Source: Phycisphaerales bacterium (GTDB taxonomy: Bacteria > Planctomycetota > Phycisphaerae > Phycisphaerales > UBA1924). Taken from it: 51,517 bases of DNA. A program made the translations under genes and the position numbers. Below are positions 23,687 to 31,841 of this stretch, piece after piece (position 1 is the stretch's first letter; each line of letters begins with the position of its first letter). The notes beneath the pieces are model-generated. The model saw nothing but the letters and a program-made list of their open reading frames with translations, had not been told where the DNA came from and did no database searches. Location: positions 1 to 51,517 of the forward strand of contig JADLFE010000044.1 of assembly GCA_020845755.1 (NCBI GenBank). The letters run 5' to 3'.

Positions 23687-24586
23687 CTAGCGGCTTTCCG
23701 TCGGCGGAGTTTGACACCTGAACTCTCGATCAGCACGTGGCGGCTCTGTCGGCGGATCATACTTGGCAGGCGACAACTCCGATAGACGGATCGGCTTTAG
23801 CACTACGGTTAGGGACCGGCGATCCGCCCACGACTTCAACGTGTCAACGGTCTGAGCAAGAGCGTCCCGCCGCAGCACCACCCTTGCAATCAAATTGACG
23901 CGGAGCGCGGCAGACCTCTCCCGTGGAACAAGCGTCCTCGCCACAAACCGGAGAATCCTGGCTTGATTAACGTCCTGCAATGCCTGAACGAACTCCAGGA
24001 CGACATTCTCGCGGTCGTCGCCGTGAACTACCACGCGGTAGCCGACGTTGCTGGGATCTCCGACTCGTAGTACGTCTGGACTCCCTGACCCGCCCAACCG
24101 GCCGATCGTCTGGAGGAAACCGTCGCTATCGAAGTCCGCAATCGCGTGGTTCGTTCCGTCGCAGACGAAGCCGATCGTGGCCGTCAATCCTCGGCCTGCC
24201 CTATTCTGCGCGAATGCGTTCATCTGAGTCAGATTCAGACGCTTCTGCCTCGCTCGGCGCGTGATGTCGAAGATCAATCCAGGTCGATCGGGGCCTTCGT
24301 AAATACAAAGGCCGGAGTCCGAGATCCACGGATAGTGAATCGGCCCGCCAGACATCTGGCAGCTAAGCGCCCGATCCTCGACCACTCGCGCGATTGCAGC
24401 TCGCAGTCTGGCCTGGCACAGTTGGCATATCGAAACATGCTGGTCCGTTGAATACAACGGATCACGCTCGGTTTCGGGTGGCAGGTTTAGCGCGATTGCC
24501 CGCGCGTATGCATCAAGATGATGATCGAGCGGGTGGTCGTCAGCCCTCGCCGGTCCCATCCATCGCCTTGCACCTTGCTCCGCCAC
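23687..24586 (-). CDS. Protein with two ACT-like domains
   Basis: A protein of 299 residues from GTG 24586. CQLCQARL (about 54-61) could be half of a zinc site. Two ACT-like domains follow: one starting CIYEGPDRPGLIFDITRRARQ (about 93-113) and one starting YRVVVHGDDRENVVLEFVQAL (about 183). ACT domains bind small ligands, often amino acids, and usually regulate enzymes or transcription, as in GcvR. No catalytic or DNA-binding domain is evident, so this is probably a ligand-sensing partner protein. It is 90 bases downstream of the unknown gene at 24677-25309 on the same strand, probably an operon. Confidence 0.6.
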   Translation of the reverse strand: MAEQGARRWMGPARADDHPLDHHLDAYARAIALNLPPETERDPLYSTDQHVSICQLCQARLRAAIARVVEDRALSCQMSGGPIHYPWISDSGLCIYEGPDRPGLIFDITRRARQKRLNLTQMNAFAQNRAGRGLTATIGFVCDGTNHAIADFDSDGFLQTIGRLGGSGSPDVLRVGDPSNVGYRVVVHGDDRENVVLEFVQALQDVNQARILRFVARTLVPRERSAALRVNLIARVVLRRDALAQTVDTLKSWADRRSLTVVLKPIRLSELSPAKYDPPTEPPRADREFRCQTPPTESR

Positions 24587-24676
24587 CAGGTTTTCCTCGC
24601 TCGGTATTCTGCTTCGGACGGATCGAACGACCAGGCAAGCCGTTCCGCGATGTGCCGCATGCAGGCAGATTCTAGT

Positions 24677-25309
24677 TCAACACGCCGAAGGCAGCGTATC
24701 TCGAAACGCTGCCAGGCATTGGCTCTGATCCACCATCTGGCGCTGCCAGGTGGCGAACGGGATTCGCGAACCAGACTCGCGCTCCGCTCGCTCCATTCCC
24801 TCCTGCCAAAGTCGCGACGCGACTCGATATGACAGCACGAACTCGGGCTCGTCCATGTTCGAGTTCCAGGCGGTCCGCGCGATTGCGACACAGGCGCCGG
24901 CCACCGCCGCCTTCGAACGGAGGCAGACCGCGCCAAGCGACTCATACGTCGGCCAGCGAACGGAAAGAAATCGCTTCTGGGTCAAGTCCACGGCGGTCGT
25001 CGAGCCCGCGACTAGGAGGGCGGCGTACTTCCGCGCGACAAGCGGCTCGGCGCACACCAATCGCCCGGCTTCCGTAACGCTGGTGCAGTTCGAGATGTTG
25101 GCCATCGCGACAACAATGTCCGCGGCCAACGGATCTCCGTCATGCTCCATCGACATCACGGAGTCCACAGAGCCAAGCATCAGCAGCGCCTCAAACCCAA
25201 CGGTCGGGGCACCGTTCAGCCTCATCAAGCTCGGAGTCGACGAGAGGTCCGCGGGGCGTTTGGCGCTCGTAGTGCGCTCGATCAATTCAGCGAGTGCCGA
25301 GCGAGACAT
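24677..25309 (-). CDS. Hypothetical protein, 210 residues
   Basis: Not recognised. A soluble alpha-helical protein of 210 residues, alanine-rich in the middle (CLRSKAAVAGACVAIARTAW), with no signal peptide. The N-terminus has Ser/Thr-rich linker composition. It precedes the two-ACT-domain protein on the same strand and is likely co-transcribed with it. ATG 25309 has a weak upstream purine run (GGAGGAGGC), which supports the start. Confidence 0.55.
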   Translation of the reverse strand: MSRSALAELIERTTSAKRPADLSSTPSLMRLNGAPTVGFEALLMLGSVDSVMSMEHDGDPLAADIVVAMANISNCTSVTEAGRLVCAEPLVARKYAALLVAGSTTAVDLTQKRFLSVRWPTYESLGAVCLRSKAAVAGACVAIARTAWNSNMDEPEFVLSYRVASRLWQEGMERAERESGSRIPFATWQRQMVDQSQCLAAFRDTLPSAC

Positions 25310-25716
25310 GATGCCTCCTCCTCTTCCTTCGCGTCAGCTCGAAAGTACCACCAGCGCTCGTGTCTCACAAGGGTTTCTTCGCGTGCGTCATGTTGAACCT
25401 GATATTCATCCCGATGACTCAAGGACACGCGGATGCAAGATGGATCTCAAGCGGAGCCCAACGCGCGATCGAGCTTCATCCAGAGCGATTCTCTCGCTTC
25501 CGCCATGCGCGGCGGCGTTGTTCGCCGGCACGAGCGCGCCGCAACGAATTGTCGCGCTCGCACCCATGGATTCATGCAACTCGCCGCCGGTTCGGGAGGA
25601 AGAACTGGGTCTCGCGACTTGGATCTCGCCGCTCTACGGCGAAATCAACAAAAAGAGTGAAATGCCCGGCGCAGCATCGTACCACTGGGCCTTCGAGCGC
25701 AGGAAGGAGCTTTGGA
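25310..25716. other. Region without a supported gene
   Basis: These 407 bases lie between divergent genes. Several long frames cross it (the longest on the plus strand runs from 24750 to 26156), but they overlap real genes in other frames and lack ribosome-binding sites. A degraded gene is possible: one frame encodes a plausible stretch with SPLYGEINKKSE near 25640. I make no call. Confidence 0.3.
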
Positions 25717-26301
25717 ATGCCAGCCATCCAGTCGTTCCGCATCACGGCCGATCTGTTTCAGGCGATCTGCAGCAATCCCCTGATCACGTGGCCAGACGCG
25801 CGCAGCCCCGTCACCGCCGACCAGGTCGCCACCCTTGCCCTGTCGGTCGTCATCGACGGTGCCGCCAGCCGGGTGGTGCGGTCCGCCTGTGCCCACGTCA
25901 CCTCGTTCGAGTTGGGCAGCGGCGTCTTCCTCTCTCCGACCGCCGACCCCGATCTGATCCGCGCCTTCGCCGCCGCTCACTCGGCGCCGACGGGAGTCCC
26001 GTGGGTTCGCCACAACACCATCGTTCGTCAAGTTCGTCGCGATCTGCTCAGGGAATTTGGCCTGACCACCGACGCGGACTACCCCCGGCTGGGGACGTTT
26101 GCCGCCACTCCCAAGCTCTTGGGTATCTACGGCGGTGCGCTCGCCGGCAAGGATGATCGCTACGCGTCGCGCGTGCTCAACAACCTCGTGCTTGAGACCG
26201 CTGGCGAGGTTCTTGCTGATCGAATTCAGACAGCGCTGCTGGCGCACCCCGACAAGCTTCGCCCCACCGCCAAGCGCCTCCTCCTGGCCATCGCAGGCTA
26301 G
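25717..26301 (+). CDS. Hypothetical protein, 194 residues
   Basis: Not recognised. ATG 25717 is preceded by AGGAAGGAG and is much better than upstream starts of the same frame. The product is mixed alpha/beta: TADQVATLALSVVID, then FLSPTADPDLIRAFAAAH, then a basic middle (RHNTIVRQVRRDLLREFG) and a helical C-terminus. No motif recognised. It is followed 17 bases later by the helix-turn-helix gene, so the two form an operon and may act together. Confidence 0.65.
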   Translation: MPAIQSFRITADLFQAICSNPLITWPDARSPVTADQVATLALSVVIDGAASRVVRSACAHVTSFELGSGVFLSPTADPDLIRAFAAAHSAPTGVPWVRHNTIVRQVRRDLLREFGLTTDADYPRLGTFAATPKLLGIYGGALAGKDDRYASRVLNNLVLETAGEVLADRIQTALLAHPDKLRPTAKRLLLAIAG

Positions 26302-26318
26302 TCCTCTGGGAGAGAAGG

Positions 26319-26987
26319 ATGGGAAACCAGACCCCCAGGCTTGGGGCCTATCGGCTCCAAGATCACCATCTCACTCAATCTCGAGGGAATCACGAGCGCC
26401 TCGAAGAGACGCTCTGCGCGCTCGCTGCTGACATCAACATGGGCGCGGAGTTCCTCGCCCACCTTTATCGGGTGGACGCCGCCTCGCTTTGGCCGCTCCA
26501 TCGCTTGCGTATCGAGCCGATCGACGGCGCCGAGACCATCGTGCTGGCGCCAGGGATGACCCGCCGAACTTCCGACGAACCAACCCAGAAGCGGACCGCG
26601 AAACCAACCGGTGTCGATCTCCTCGCGAAGTTTGAGAACAAGTCGCGCCCTGCCGCTGCAGCGATGGGGTACTTCATGCTCGCCATGGAGCGTCGGGCTC
26701 AGCGCCTCTCCAAACGACACCAAGAACTGGTTCGTCGGACATGGAACCGCAGCGGAGAAGGCTCGAGTCATGGGGCGTCGTCGGTCGGGATCGACGACGA
26801 TCGCTTGCTCGATGAACTCTCGCGGCTGTCAGAGCAGGACATCGCCATCACTCGACTGTGCATCATCGAGGGCCGAACACAGGCCGAAGCTGCGAGAATT
26901 CTTGGTTCGACGCGTCCGCGGGTGCAGAAGGCGATCAAGGCCATTTTGACCAAGCTCAAGACGGCGATTCGCCAGCACGCCCGCTGA
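26319..26987 (+). CDS. Helix-turn-helix protein, sigma-region-4-like
   Basis: A protein of 222 residues. The C-terminal about 45 residues (DIAITRLCIIEGRTQAEAAR, then ILGSTRPRVQKAIKAI) match the helix-turn-helix of sigma region 4 or related activators. The N-terminal part (about 25-80) is of unknown fold, and there is no region 2, so it is not a complete sigma factor. The start ATG 26319 is preceded by GGGAGAGAAGG. Second gene of an operon with 25717-26301. It may regulate itself or nearby accessory genes. Confidence 0.65.
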   Translation: MGNQTPRLGAYRLQDHHLTQSRGNHERLEETLCALAADINMGAEFLAHLYRVDAASLWPLHRLRIEPIDGAETIVLAPGMTRRTSDEPTQKRTAKPTGVDLLAKFENKSRPAAAAMGYFMLAMERRAQRLSKRHQELVRRTWNRSGEGSSHGASSVGIDDDRLLDELSRLSEQDIAITRLCIIEGRTQAEAARILGSTRPRVQKAIKAILTKLKTAIRQHAR

Positions 26988-27301
26988 CGGAACAGGTACC
27001 GGAGGAATGCGGCTCATATTACCTCTGGTCCACTCCCCCAAGTAGGGGTACGCCGAAGGCGAGTTTGACGTGTGTTTGGGTAGCAGGTCGAGGTGCACTT
27101 TGCGCGGCTGAGCGGTACCATGTCGCGATCGTGGCTTGGACACTATCTGCGTGGGGGCATGTTTGAATGACAAATCCTGCTGATGTGAGCACGCGGCTCC
27201 AGACGATGCACTTTCTTTGCTTGGCAACGCTCTTGCTTTCGGAGAACCATGACGGAGGAACCGAAGCAGGGCCGAACGCCAGTCCCGCACATGGAATCAC
27301 G
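26988..27301. other. Intergenic region before an unknown gene
   Basis: The 314 bases hold no gene I can support. An upstream in-frame start at 27167 for the next gene exists, but the extra 45 residues look non-coding. No terminator or clear promoter seen. Confidence 0.3.
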
Positions 27302-27709
27302 ATGATTGAAGTGAAATCGGTGTCAGCGACGGAATCATCCAACGGCAGTTCAAGGCGCCGTCCGCGCGGCCTCACCTGGGCGCAGGTGCACGATTCGGTG
27401 GATGGATACATCAACCAGCTCGCACGCCAACACCCTTCCAAGCACCTTCACAGAAACGTCCGCTTCGCCAAGGCTTCCTTTAAGAACTGCATGGGGGAGC
27501 TGGCGGCGGTTGACTGCAAGCTCATCCAGGCGACTGATGGAAGCGGTACTCCGATTCCGGACGGAAATCCTCGCAAAAACTTGGCTTACTACGTTCTGAC
27601 GTCGGATGGCGAGAGTGTCGTCCGCAAATGGGCGCAGAGTATCGACAAGACACTCACGCGGCAGGATGTGATCAGCAGCATCGCTCAGCAGTTGCTATCC
27701 TCGTCATGA
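27302..27709 (+). CDS. Hypothetical protein, 135 residues
   Basis: Not recognised. From ATG 27302 the product is 135 residues, with a Ser-rich N-terminus and the block LTWAQVHDSVDGYINQLARQ followed by a basic stretch and a helical C-terminus ending SIAQQLLSSS. It could be a small nucleic-acid-binding protein, but no motif proves this. The frame is open from 27167, but the added codons are unlike the rest. It is followed after 67 bases by another small gene on the same strand. Confidence 0.5.
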   Translation: MIEVKSVSATESSNGSSRRRPRGLTWAQVHDSVDGYINQLARQHPSKHLHRNVRFAKASFKNCMGELAAVDCKLIQATDGSGTPIPDGNPRKNLAYYVLTSDGESVVRKWAQSIDKTLTRQDVISSIAQQLLSSS

Positions 27710-27776
27710 TGTGGATCGACGAGAGTGTCATCGCTCGGCATCGGCGTCCGCGCATTCGGCGATAAGAGGTGAGAAC

Positions 27777-28142
27777 ATGCCGCGACTCAAATTGCTCCGC
27801 CAGCACAGGCTCGTTGCCGACGAAAGCAGCCCCCCGCCATCACGGGATGCGACGAGCGCTCTCGCAGGATTACTCAGCAGTACGCCGGCCAAGAGGCGGC
27901 GCATATTGGTCGTAGCACTGGCAGAGCTGCTTTGCGAGTCAGTTCGCGACGGCTGGATTGAAACAGTCTCTGAGGTCTTGAACTCGGCGGAGGACCAAGG
28001 CGCCGATTCCACCGAACTGGCACACATTCTCACCACCGAGTTCAGGGAAGCGAACTGGAGAGGGGTTTGCCGTGAGGTCGCGGCGTGCGTTCTCGATGAA
28101 ACTCTGGTCTATCCCGGGCGAAACAGTCTCGCGGAGCGATAA
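27777..28142 (+). CDS. Hypothetical helical protein, 121 residues
   Basis: Not recognised. ATG 27777 is preceded by AAGAGGTGAG, a good ribosome-binding site, whereas the extension to 27711 has none. The product is helical (LVVALAELLCESVRDGWIETV; ADSTELAHILTTEFREANW) with a basic, Ser/Pro-rich N-terminal tail. It probably forms an operon with the gene at 27302-27709, and is convergent with the gene at 28212-28658. No function assigned. Confidence 0.55.
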   Translation: MPRLKLLRQHRLVADESSPPPSRDATSALAGLLSSTPAKRRRILVVALAELLCESVRDGWIETVSEVLNSAEDQGADSTELAHILTTEFREANWRGVCREVAACVLDETLVYPGRNSLAER

Positions 28143-28211
28143 GCCGCTCCCGCAGCTGGAACTTGATCCATCGAAGCGGCCCAACTGTTCCCTGCTGCGC
28201 TGCGAGTCCAT

Positions 28212-28658
28212 CTATCTCCCTCCACGTGCCGTACCTCGACGCTTGTTCGGGCGCTCCGTTTGTCCATCCTGCATCGTGCCGCCTAGGTCTCCGATCACGG
28301 TTTCAACCCCGGGCAGTTGCTCACGGGAGCTCTCGGTAAACCGCTTGCGCAGCGTTTCCTCGAACTCCGAGCGCAACGCCGCGAACGTCTGATTGCACTT
28401 CCAGCAATGGAGCTTGTGGAGCAAAACCATCTCTAGTTCTTTGTTCTTGAGCGTACCGTCGATGATCGCTTGGAAAATCTGTCGCGGATTCGCGATGCAT
28501 CCAGTCTCATCGAACGAGTACTTCGATCCCCGAGCCAAGGGACGCCGCGGCCTTGGCACAAGATCTTTGGGCACCAATTCGTCCAACCTCTGGCGCAGCA
28601 TTCGGAGTCCCGCTGCACTCAGGCTTTCCTTTCGATTGCCTGGCTTCTTGCTGGTCAT
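28212..28658 (-). CDS. Small basic protein with HxxxCxxC-like motif
   Basis: A protein of 148 residues starting at ATG 28658 with GGAGAACGACC upstream. Near residues 81-88 it has HKLHCWKC, matching the H-x3-C-x2-C zinc motif of zinc-binding anti-sigma factors, although that family normally has an additional upstream histidine and helical sigma-binding domain. The C-terminal tail is basic (KRRGTARGGR). An anti-sigma role is only a possibility, as no sigma factor is adjacent. Otherwise unknown. Confidence 0.5.
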   Translation of the reverse strand: MTSKKPGNRKESLSAAGLRMLRQRLDELVPKDLVPRPRRPLARGSKYSFDETGCIANPRQIFQAIIDGTLKNKELEMVLLHKLHCWKCNQTFAALRSEFEETLRKRFTESSREQLPGVETVIGDLGGTMQDGQTERPNKRRGTARGGR

Positions 28659-28967
28659 GGTCGTTCTCCGTGTGGGTCGATCGCAGTGACGCTGACTGCG
28701 TCGACCTCAGACTATTCGGCGTTTCTCAATGGGCAAAGTCCGGACACCTGGCTCCATGCAGATCGCCTTCAATCTGGCGATCCGAGAGTCATTGCCGCTA
28801 ATCCGAGACGAGGAGCGTAGACCGCGCTAATGCGGCCCGGAAGCGAACGGTATTCGGTGATCCCGCGGGGCACTTCCAGTTGGGCAAGGCCGATCTCGGG
28901 CACGCCCCTATGAAGAAGGGCTCCATCCCGCGGAGCCCTTCAGAAATCGGACGCACTCATGCGCGGG
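28659..28967. other. Intergenic region with hairpin near its end
   Basis: These 309 bases contain no gene I can support. The hairpin at 28915-28941 is listed separately; the rest is unremarkable. Confidence 0.35.
28915..28941 (-). terminator. Hairpin downstream of the 116-residue gene
   Basis: A perfect 10-base-pair stem (GAAGGGCTCC and GGAGCCCTTC) with a 7-base loop, located 26 bases after the minus-strand stop at 28968. On the minus strand it is followed by TTCAT, a weak T-run, so rho-independent termination is plausible but not certain. Confidence 0.55.
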
Positions 28968-29318
28968 TCAGGCAGTGCGGCCGAAGTTCGCCGAAGGCGA
29001 AAACAGCTCAGCAAAGAACGACTTGAACGAACCGCGAGGACTTGACGCAAACGTGGAAACGTCGGTGAGTCGGAACTTGCCTCCCTCAAACCTGAAGCTG
29101 GCGAAGAAGCGTCGGCGGCTCTGGAACCGGCCGCTCTTGAATGCCGCCAAGGGAACAAACAGGCGATTCGCACCATGGTGGATGAAGAACCGATCCTGGA
29201 ATGGACGGAACTCCAGCCCGAATTTCCGTCCAAAGCGGTCGAGGGCGGCCGTGAATGAGTCGCTACCGCTGATGCCGTCATGAAACGCCTGGCTGAACTG
29301 TGCAAGGGGGTCGAACAT
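28968..29318 (-). CDS. Hypothetical protein, 116 residues
   Basis: Not recognised. The ATG at 29318 is chosen because AAGGAGA lies upstream; the longer frame to 29819 is a fusion with the transposase remnant and is not a real start. The product is rich in phenylalanine and arginine (RRRFFASFRFEGGKFRLTDV) with a basic beta-strand core, resembling a small nucleic-acid-binding or stress protein without a named family. A hairpin follows its stop at 28915-28941. It stands alone, next to a decayed transposase. Confidence 0.6.
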   Translation of the reverse strand: MFDPLAQFSQAFHDGISGSDSFTAALDRFGRKFGLEFRPFQDRFFIHHGANRLFVPLAAFKSGRFQSRRRFFASFRFEGGKFRLTDVSTFASSPRGSFKSFFAELFSPSANFGRTA

Positions 29319-29468
29319 GATGGTCTCCTTCTTTAATGCGGACGATTCCGTCGCCCGACACCACACAAAGACGTTCGACCGCGGCCTTGCTCCATGAATT
29401 TCTGAATTTGTCGCACAATCGAAGTTTGTACCAGTCGTCGCCCGAACGAGTCGGAGGACTTGGCTCTG

Positions 29469-29700
29469 CTGGGCGGCAATTGGTGGCGCGGTGACGAGGG
29501 CGTCTTGCTCGCCGACGCGAGTAGGGGTGCACGCTGGGCGGTCCGGAGGGAGGGGCGGAGCCCCGACCGGGGGTCCGGCCAGCGTAGCGGCGAAGGCCGC
29601 CGGGGGCAGGTACTTCCGCGACGAGTGCGGGCGCCGGTGGTTGTATTCGTGACGCCACGCGGCGGCCAATGCCATTTTCGCGTGCATGGAAGGCACCCTT
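29469..29700 (-). pseudogene. Remnant of integrase-type transposase, C-terminal part
   Basis: In the frame running upstream of the 116-residue gene, residues reading WRHEYNHRRPHSS followed by KYLPPAAFAATLAG match the very C-terminus of IS3-like/integrase-core transposases (usual form RRPHSSLGYLTPAEFA). The rest of the gene is absent. It sits about 15 bases after the stop of the hybrid kinase gene. A complementary N-terminal remnant of a similar element is at 21419-21802. Confidence 0.65.
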
Positions 29701-29715
29701 GAGTGCGTCAACCGC

Positions 29716-31812
29716 TCATGCCGCCAAGGGCCGATCATCTCCGGTGTTCTGTTCGGCGATACGCCTGCATAGAGCGATGAGGTCGCGAGCGGAGATGGGC
29801 TTGGTCGCAAAGTCATCACAACCAGCGTCGAGGCACCGCTGCCGGTCAGTGAGAGTCGCGTGCGCGGTCAGGGCCACGATGGGAAGTGAATAGCCAGCCG
29901 CGCGCAATCGCGATGTCGCTTCGTACCCGTCGAGGATGGGCATTTGCATATCCATCAACAGAACCTGGGGCGGAGAGCCTTCTGCAAGGGCTTGCTGGGC
30001 CCGCTCGATGGCCTCCTGGCCATTGTTGGCCAGCGTGACAACAGCTCCCGCTCGCTTCAGAAAGCAACAGAACAACCGTTGGTTGTCCTCGCCATCTTCG
30101 GCCAGCAGCACTCGCAATCCCTCCAAGGGGGTGACGTGGGCAGGTGGTGGCCCTACCTGCACTTCGCGTTCGATCGCCTTTGCCGGTAGCGCGGAAATCG
30201 TAAGCGCAAACACCGATCCTTGCCCGGGCTCGCTCTGCACCGTGATGTTCCCGCCGAGCATTTCGGCAAGGTGCTTCGAAATGCTAAGACCAAGCCCGGT
30301 ACCAGATGACCGGCGGGACATCGAACTATCGACCTGCTGAAAAGGCTCGAAGAGCGATACAAGGTGCCGAGGATCAATGCCGATGCCCGTGTCTCGCACA
30401 TGGACCGAGAGCCGGTTGTCCGCACGATATTCGACGCACACCCGCACTTCGCCGCGCTCGGTGAACTTAATCGCATTGCCGACCAGATTGATCAGGATTT
30501 GGCGTAAGCGCATCGGATCTGATTGGATTTGGCCCGGAGGCGCGTTGACGACCTCGCACGAGAGCGAGATACCTTTGGCCTGAGCGCGCTGCGAGTGCAA
30601 CTCGACCGCATGCCGTATTTCAGAGATAGCGTCCGTGGGTTCACTTGCGGCCTTGAGCTTGCCCGCTTCGATCTTCGAGAGATCCAGGATGTCGTTGATC
30701 AGTGAGAGTAGGTGCTCTGCATTGCACCGGATTGTGGCCAAGGCGTCGACGCGTGACGCCTCATCGTCCACGAGCTCGGTGAAGCCCAGAACCGCGTTGA
30801 GCGGGGTACGAAACTCGTGACTAACGCGCGCCAAGAAGTCGCTCTTTGCCCGATTGGCGGCCTCGGCTTCCGCCCGTGCGGCTTCGAGCTTCTGCGTGCT
30901 TTCGATTAACTCACGCTGACGTGCTGCCATTGCATCTCGGGTTTGGATGAGATCGTGAAGAGACTGTCGCAGGGCTTCCTGTGCTTCGATCCACTCCGTG
31001 ACATCATCAATCGAACCCGCGACGCTGAGTGGCCGACCAGCCATATCCCAGACGGCTTGAGTACGGGCCTCGACGTGCCGGCACTCGCCTTTGGAGTTCA
31101 GCATGCGGAACCGCCGTTCAAACGCGCGCCGTGTGGCAAGGTGCTCATTGAGCGCGGCCAGTACGCCGGCGCGATCATCCTCATGAATCCGCTCAAGCAG
31201 CGATCCAAGCCGCGGCATCACAACGCGCCCGCACATGGCACCACCCAGGAATTCGATAAGGCGGCCGGAGAGTTGGCAGGGTGTCGAGTCCGAAAGCGAT
31301 TCCTCCGGACGGAGTGTGGCCTCCCACAACCCTGCCCTCGAGCCCGCCACCATCGCCTCCAACCTTCGAGTAGAGTCTGTCGCGAGTGATTCGGCACGTT
31401 TCCGAGCCGTGGCATCTACGCGGACTGAGACGATCGAGACGAGTGCGCCGGTTGCGTCAAACACGCCACGAACTGTGGTGTCAACCCAGTAGCGTGTCCC
31501 GTCCTTGGCGCGATTGCACACCTCGGCCCGCCAGGTGCGGCCCGCGTGGACCTCGCGGTACATGTCCGACCAAAAAGTGCGCGCATGGTGCCCCGAGTTG
31601 AGAAGGCGATGATCCTGTCCAATCAGCTCTTCAACCGTGTAACCCGAGATGGCACAGAATGCTCGGTTCGCATACGTGATTCGTCCCGCAGCGTCCGTAA
31701 CTCCCACGATGACTCCGGAATCGGGTTCATCGATCACACTCTGCACCAACCCGAAGACTTCGGACATCGGAGTTGGGCGGTGCGACGGTATCCCGGAGAT
31801 TGGATTAGACAT
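29716..31812 (-). CDS. Hybrid sensor histidine kinase with two PAS domains
   Basis: A protein of 698 residues: PAS domain (about 18-130), a second PAS (about 165-275), coiled coil, HisKA with the phosphoacceptor His332 in SHEFRTPLNAV, HATPase (NLVGNAIKFTERG, DTGIGIDPRHL, GTGLGLSISKHL) and a C-terminal receiver (LLMDMQMPILDGYEA). No membrane segments, so it senses a cytoplasmic signal or works with the upstream chemoreceptor. ATG 31812 has GGAG upstream; a longer frame starts at 31845. It follows the MCP gene by 29 bases and so belongs to the same operon. Its phosphotransfer partner is not adjacent. Confidence 0.9.
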   Translation of the reverse strand: MSNPISGIPSHRPTPMSEVFGLVQSVIDEPDSGVIVGVTDAAGRITYANRAFCAISGYTVEELIGQDHRLLNSGHHARTFWSDMYREVHAGRTWRAEVCNRAKDGTRYWVDTTVRGVFDATGALVSIVSVRVDATARKRAESLATDSTRRLEAMVAGSRAGLWEATLRPEESLSDSTPCQLSGRLIEFLGGAMCGRVVMPRLGSLLERIHEDDRAGVLAALNEHLATRRAFERRFRMLNSKGECRHVEARTQAVWDMAGRPLSVAGSIDDVTEWIEAQEALRQSLHDLIQTRDAMAARQRELIESTQKLEAARAEAEAANRAKSDFLARVSHEFRTPLNAVLGFTELVDDEASRVDALATIRCNAEHLLSLINDILDLSKIEAGKLKAASEPTDAISEIRHAVELHSQRAQAKGISLSCEVVNAPPGQIQSDPMRLRQILINLVGNAIKFTERGEVRVCVEYRADNRLSVHVRDTGIGIDPRHLVSLFEPFQQVDSSMSRRSSGTGLGLSISKHLAEMLGGNITVQSEPGQGSVFALTISALPAKAIEREVQVGPPPAHVTPLEGLRVLLAEDGEDNQRLFCCFLKRAGAVVTLANNGQEAIERAQQALAEGSPPQVLLMDMQMPILDGYEATSRLRAAGYSLPIVALTAHATLTDRQRCLDAGCDDFATKPISARDLIALCRRIAEQNTGDDRPLAA

Positions 31813-31841
31813 GGCAACACTCCAGTGCTTCCCACCCGGGC

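Noticed and set aside
24750..26156. 468-codon plus-strand frame
   Set aside because: Runs antisense to the unknown gene at 24677-25309 and then overlaps the well-started gene at 25717 in another frame; composition is not protein-like.
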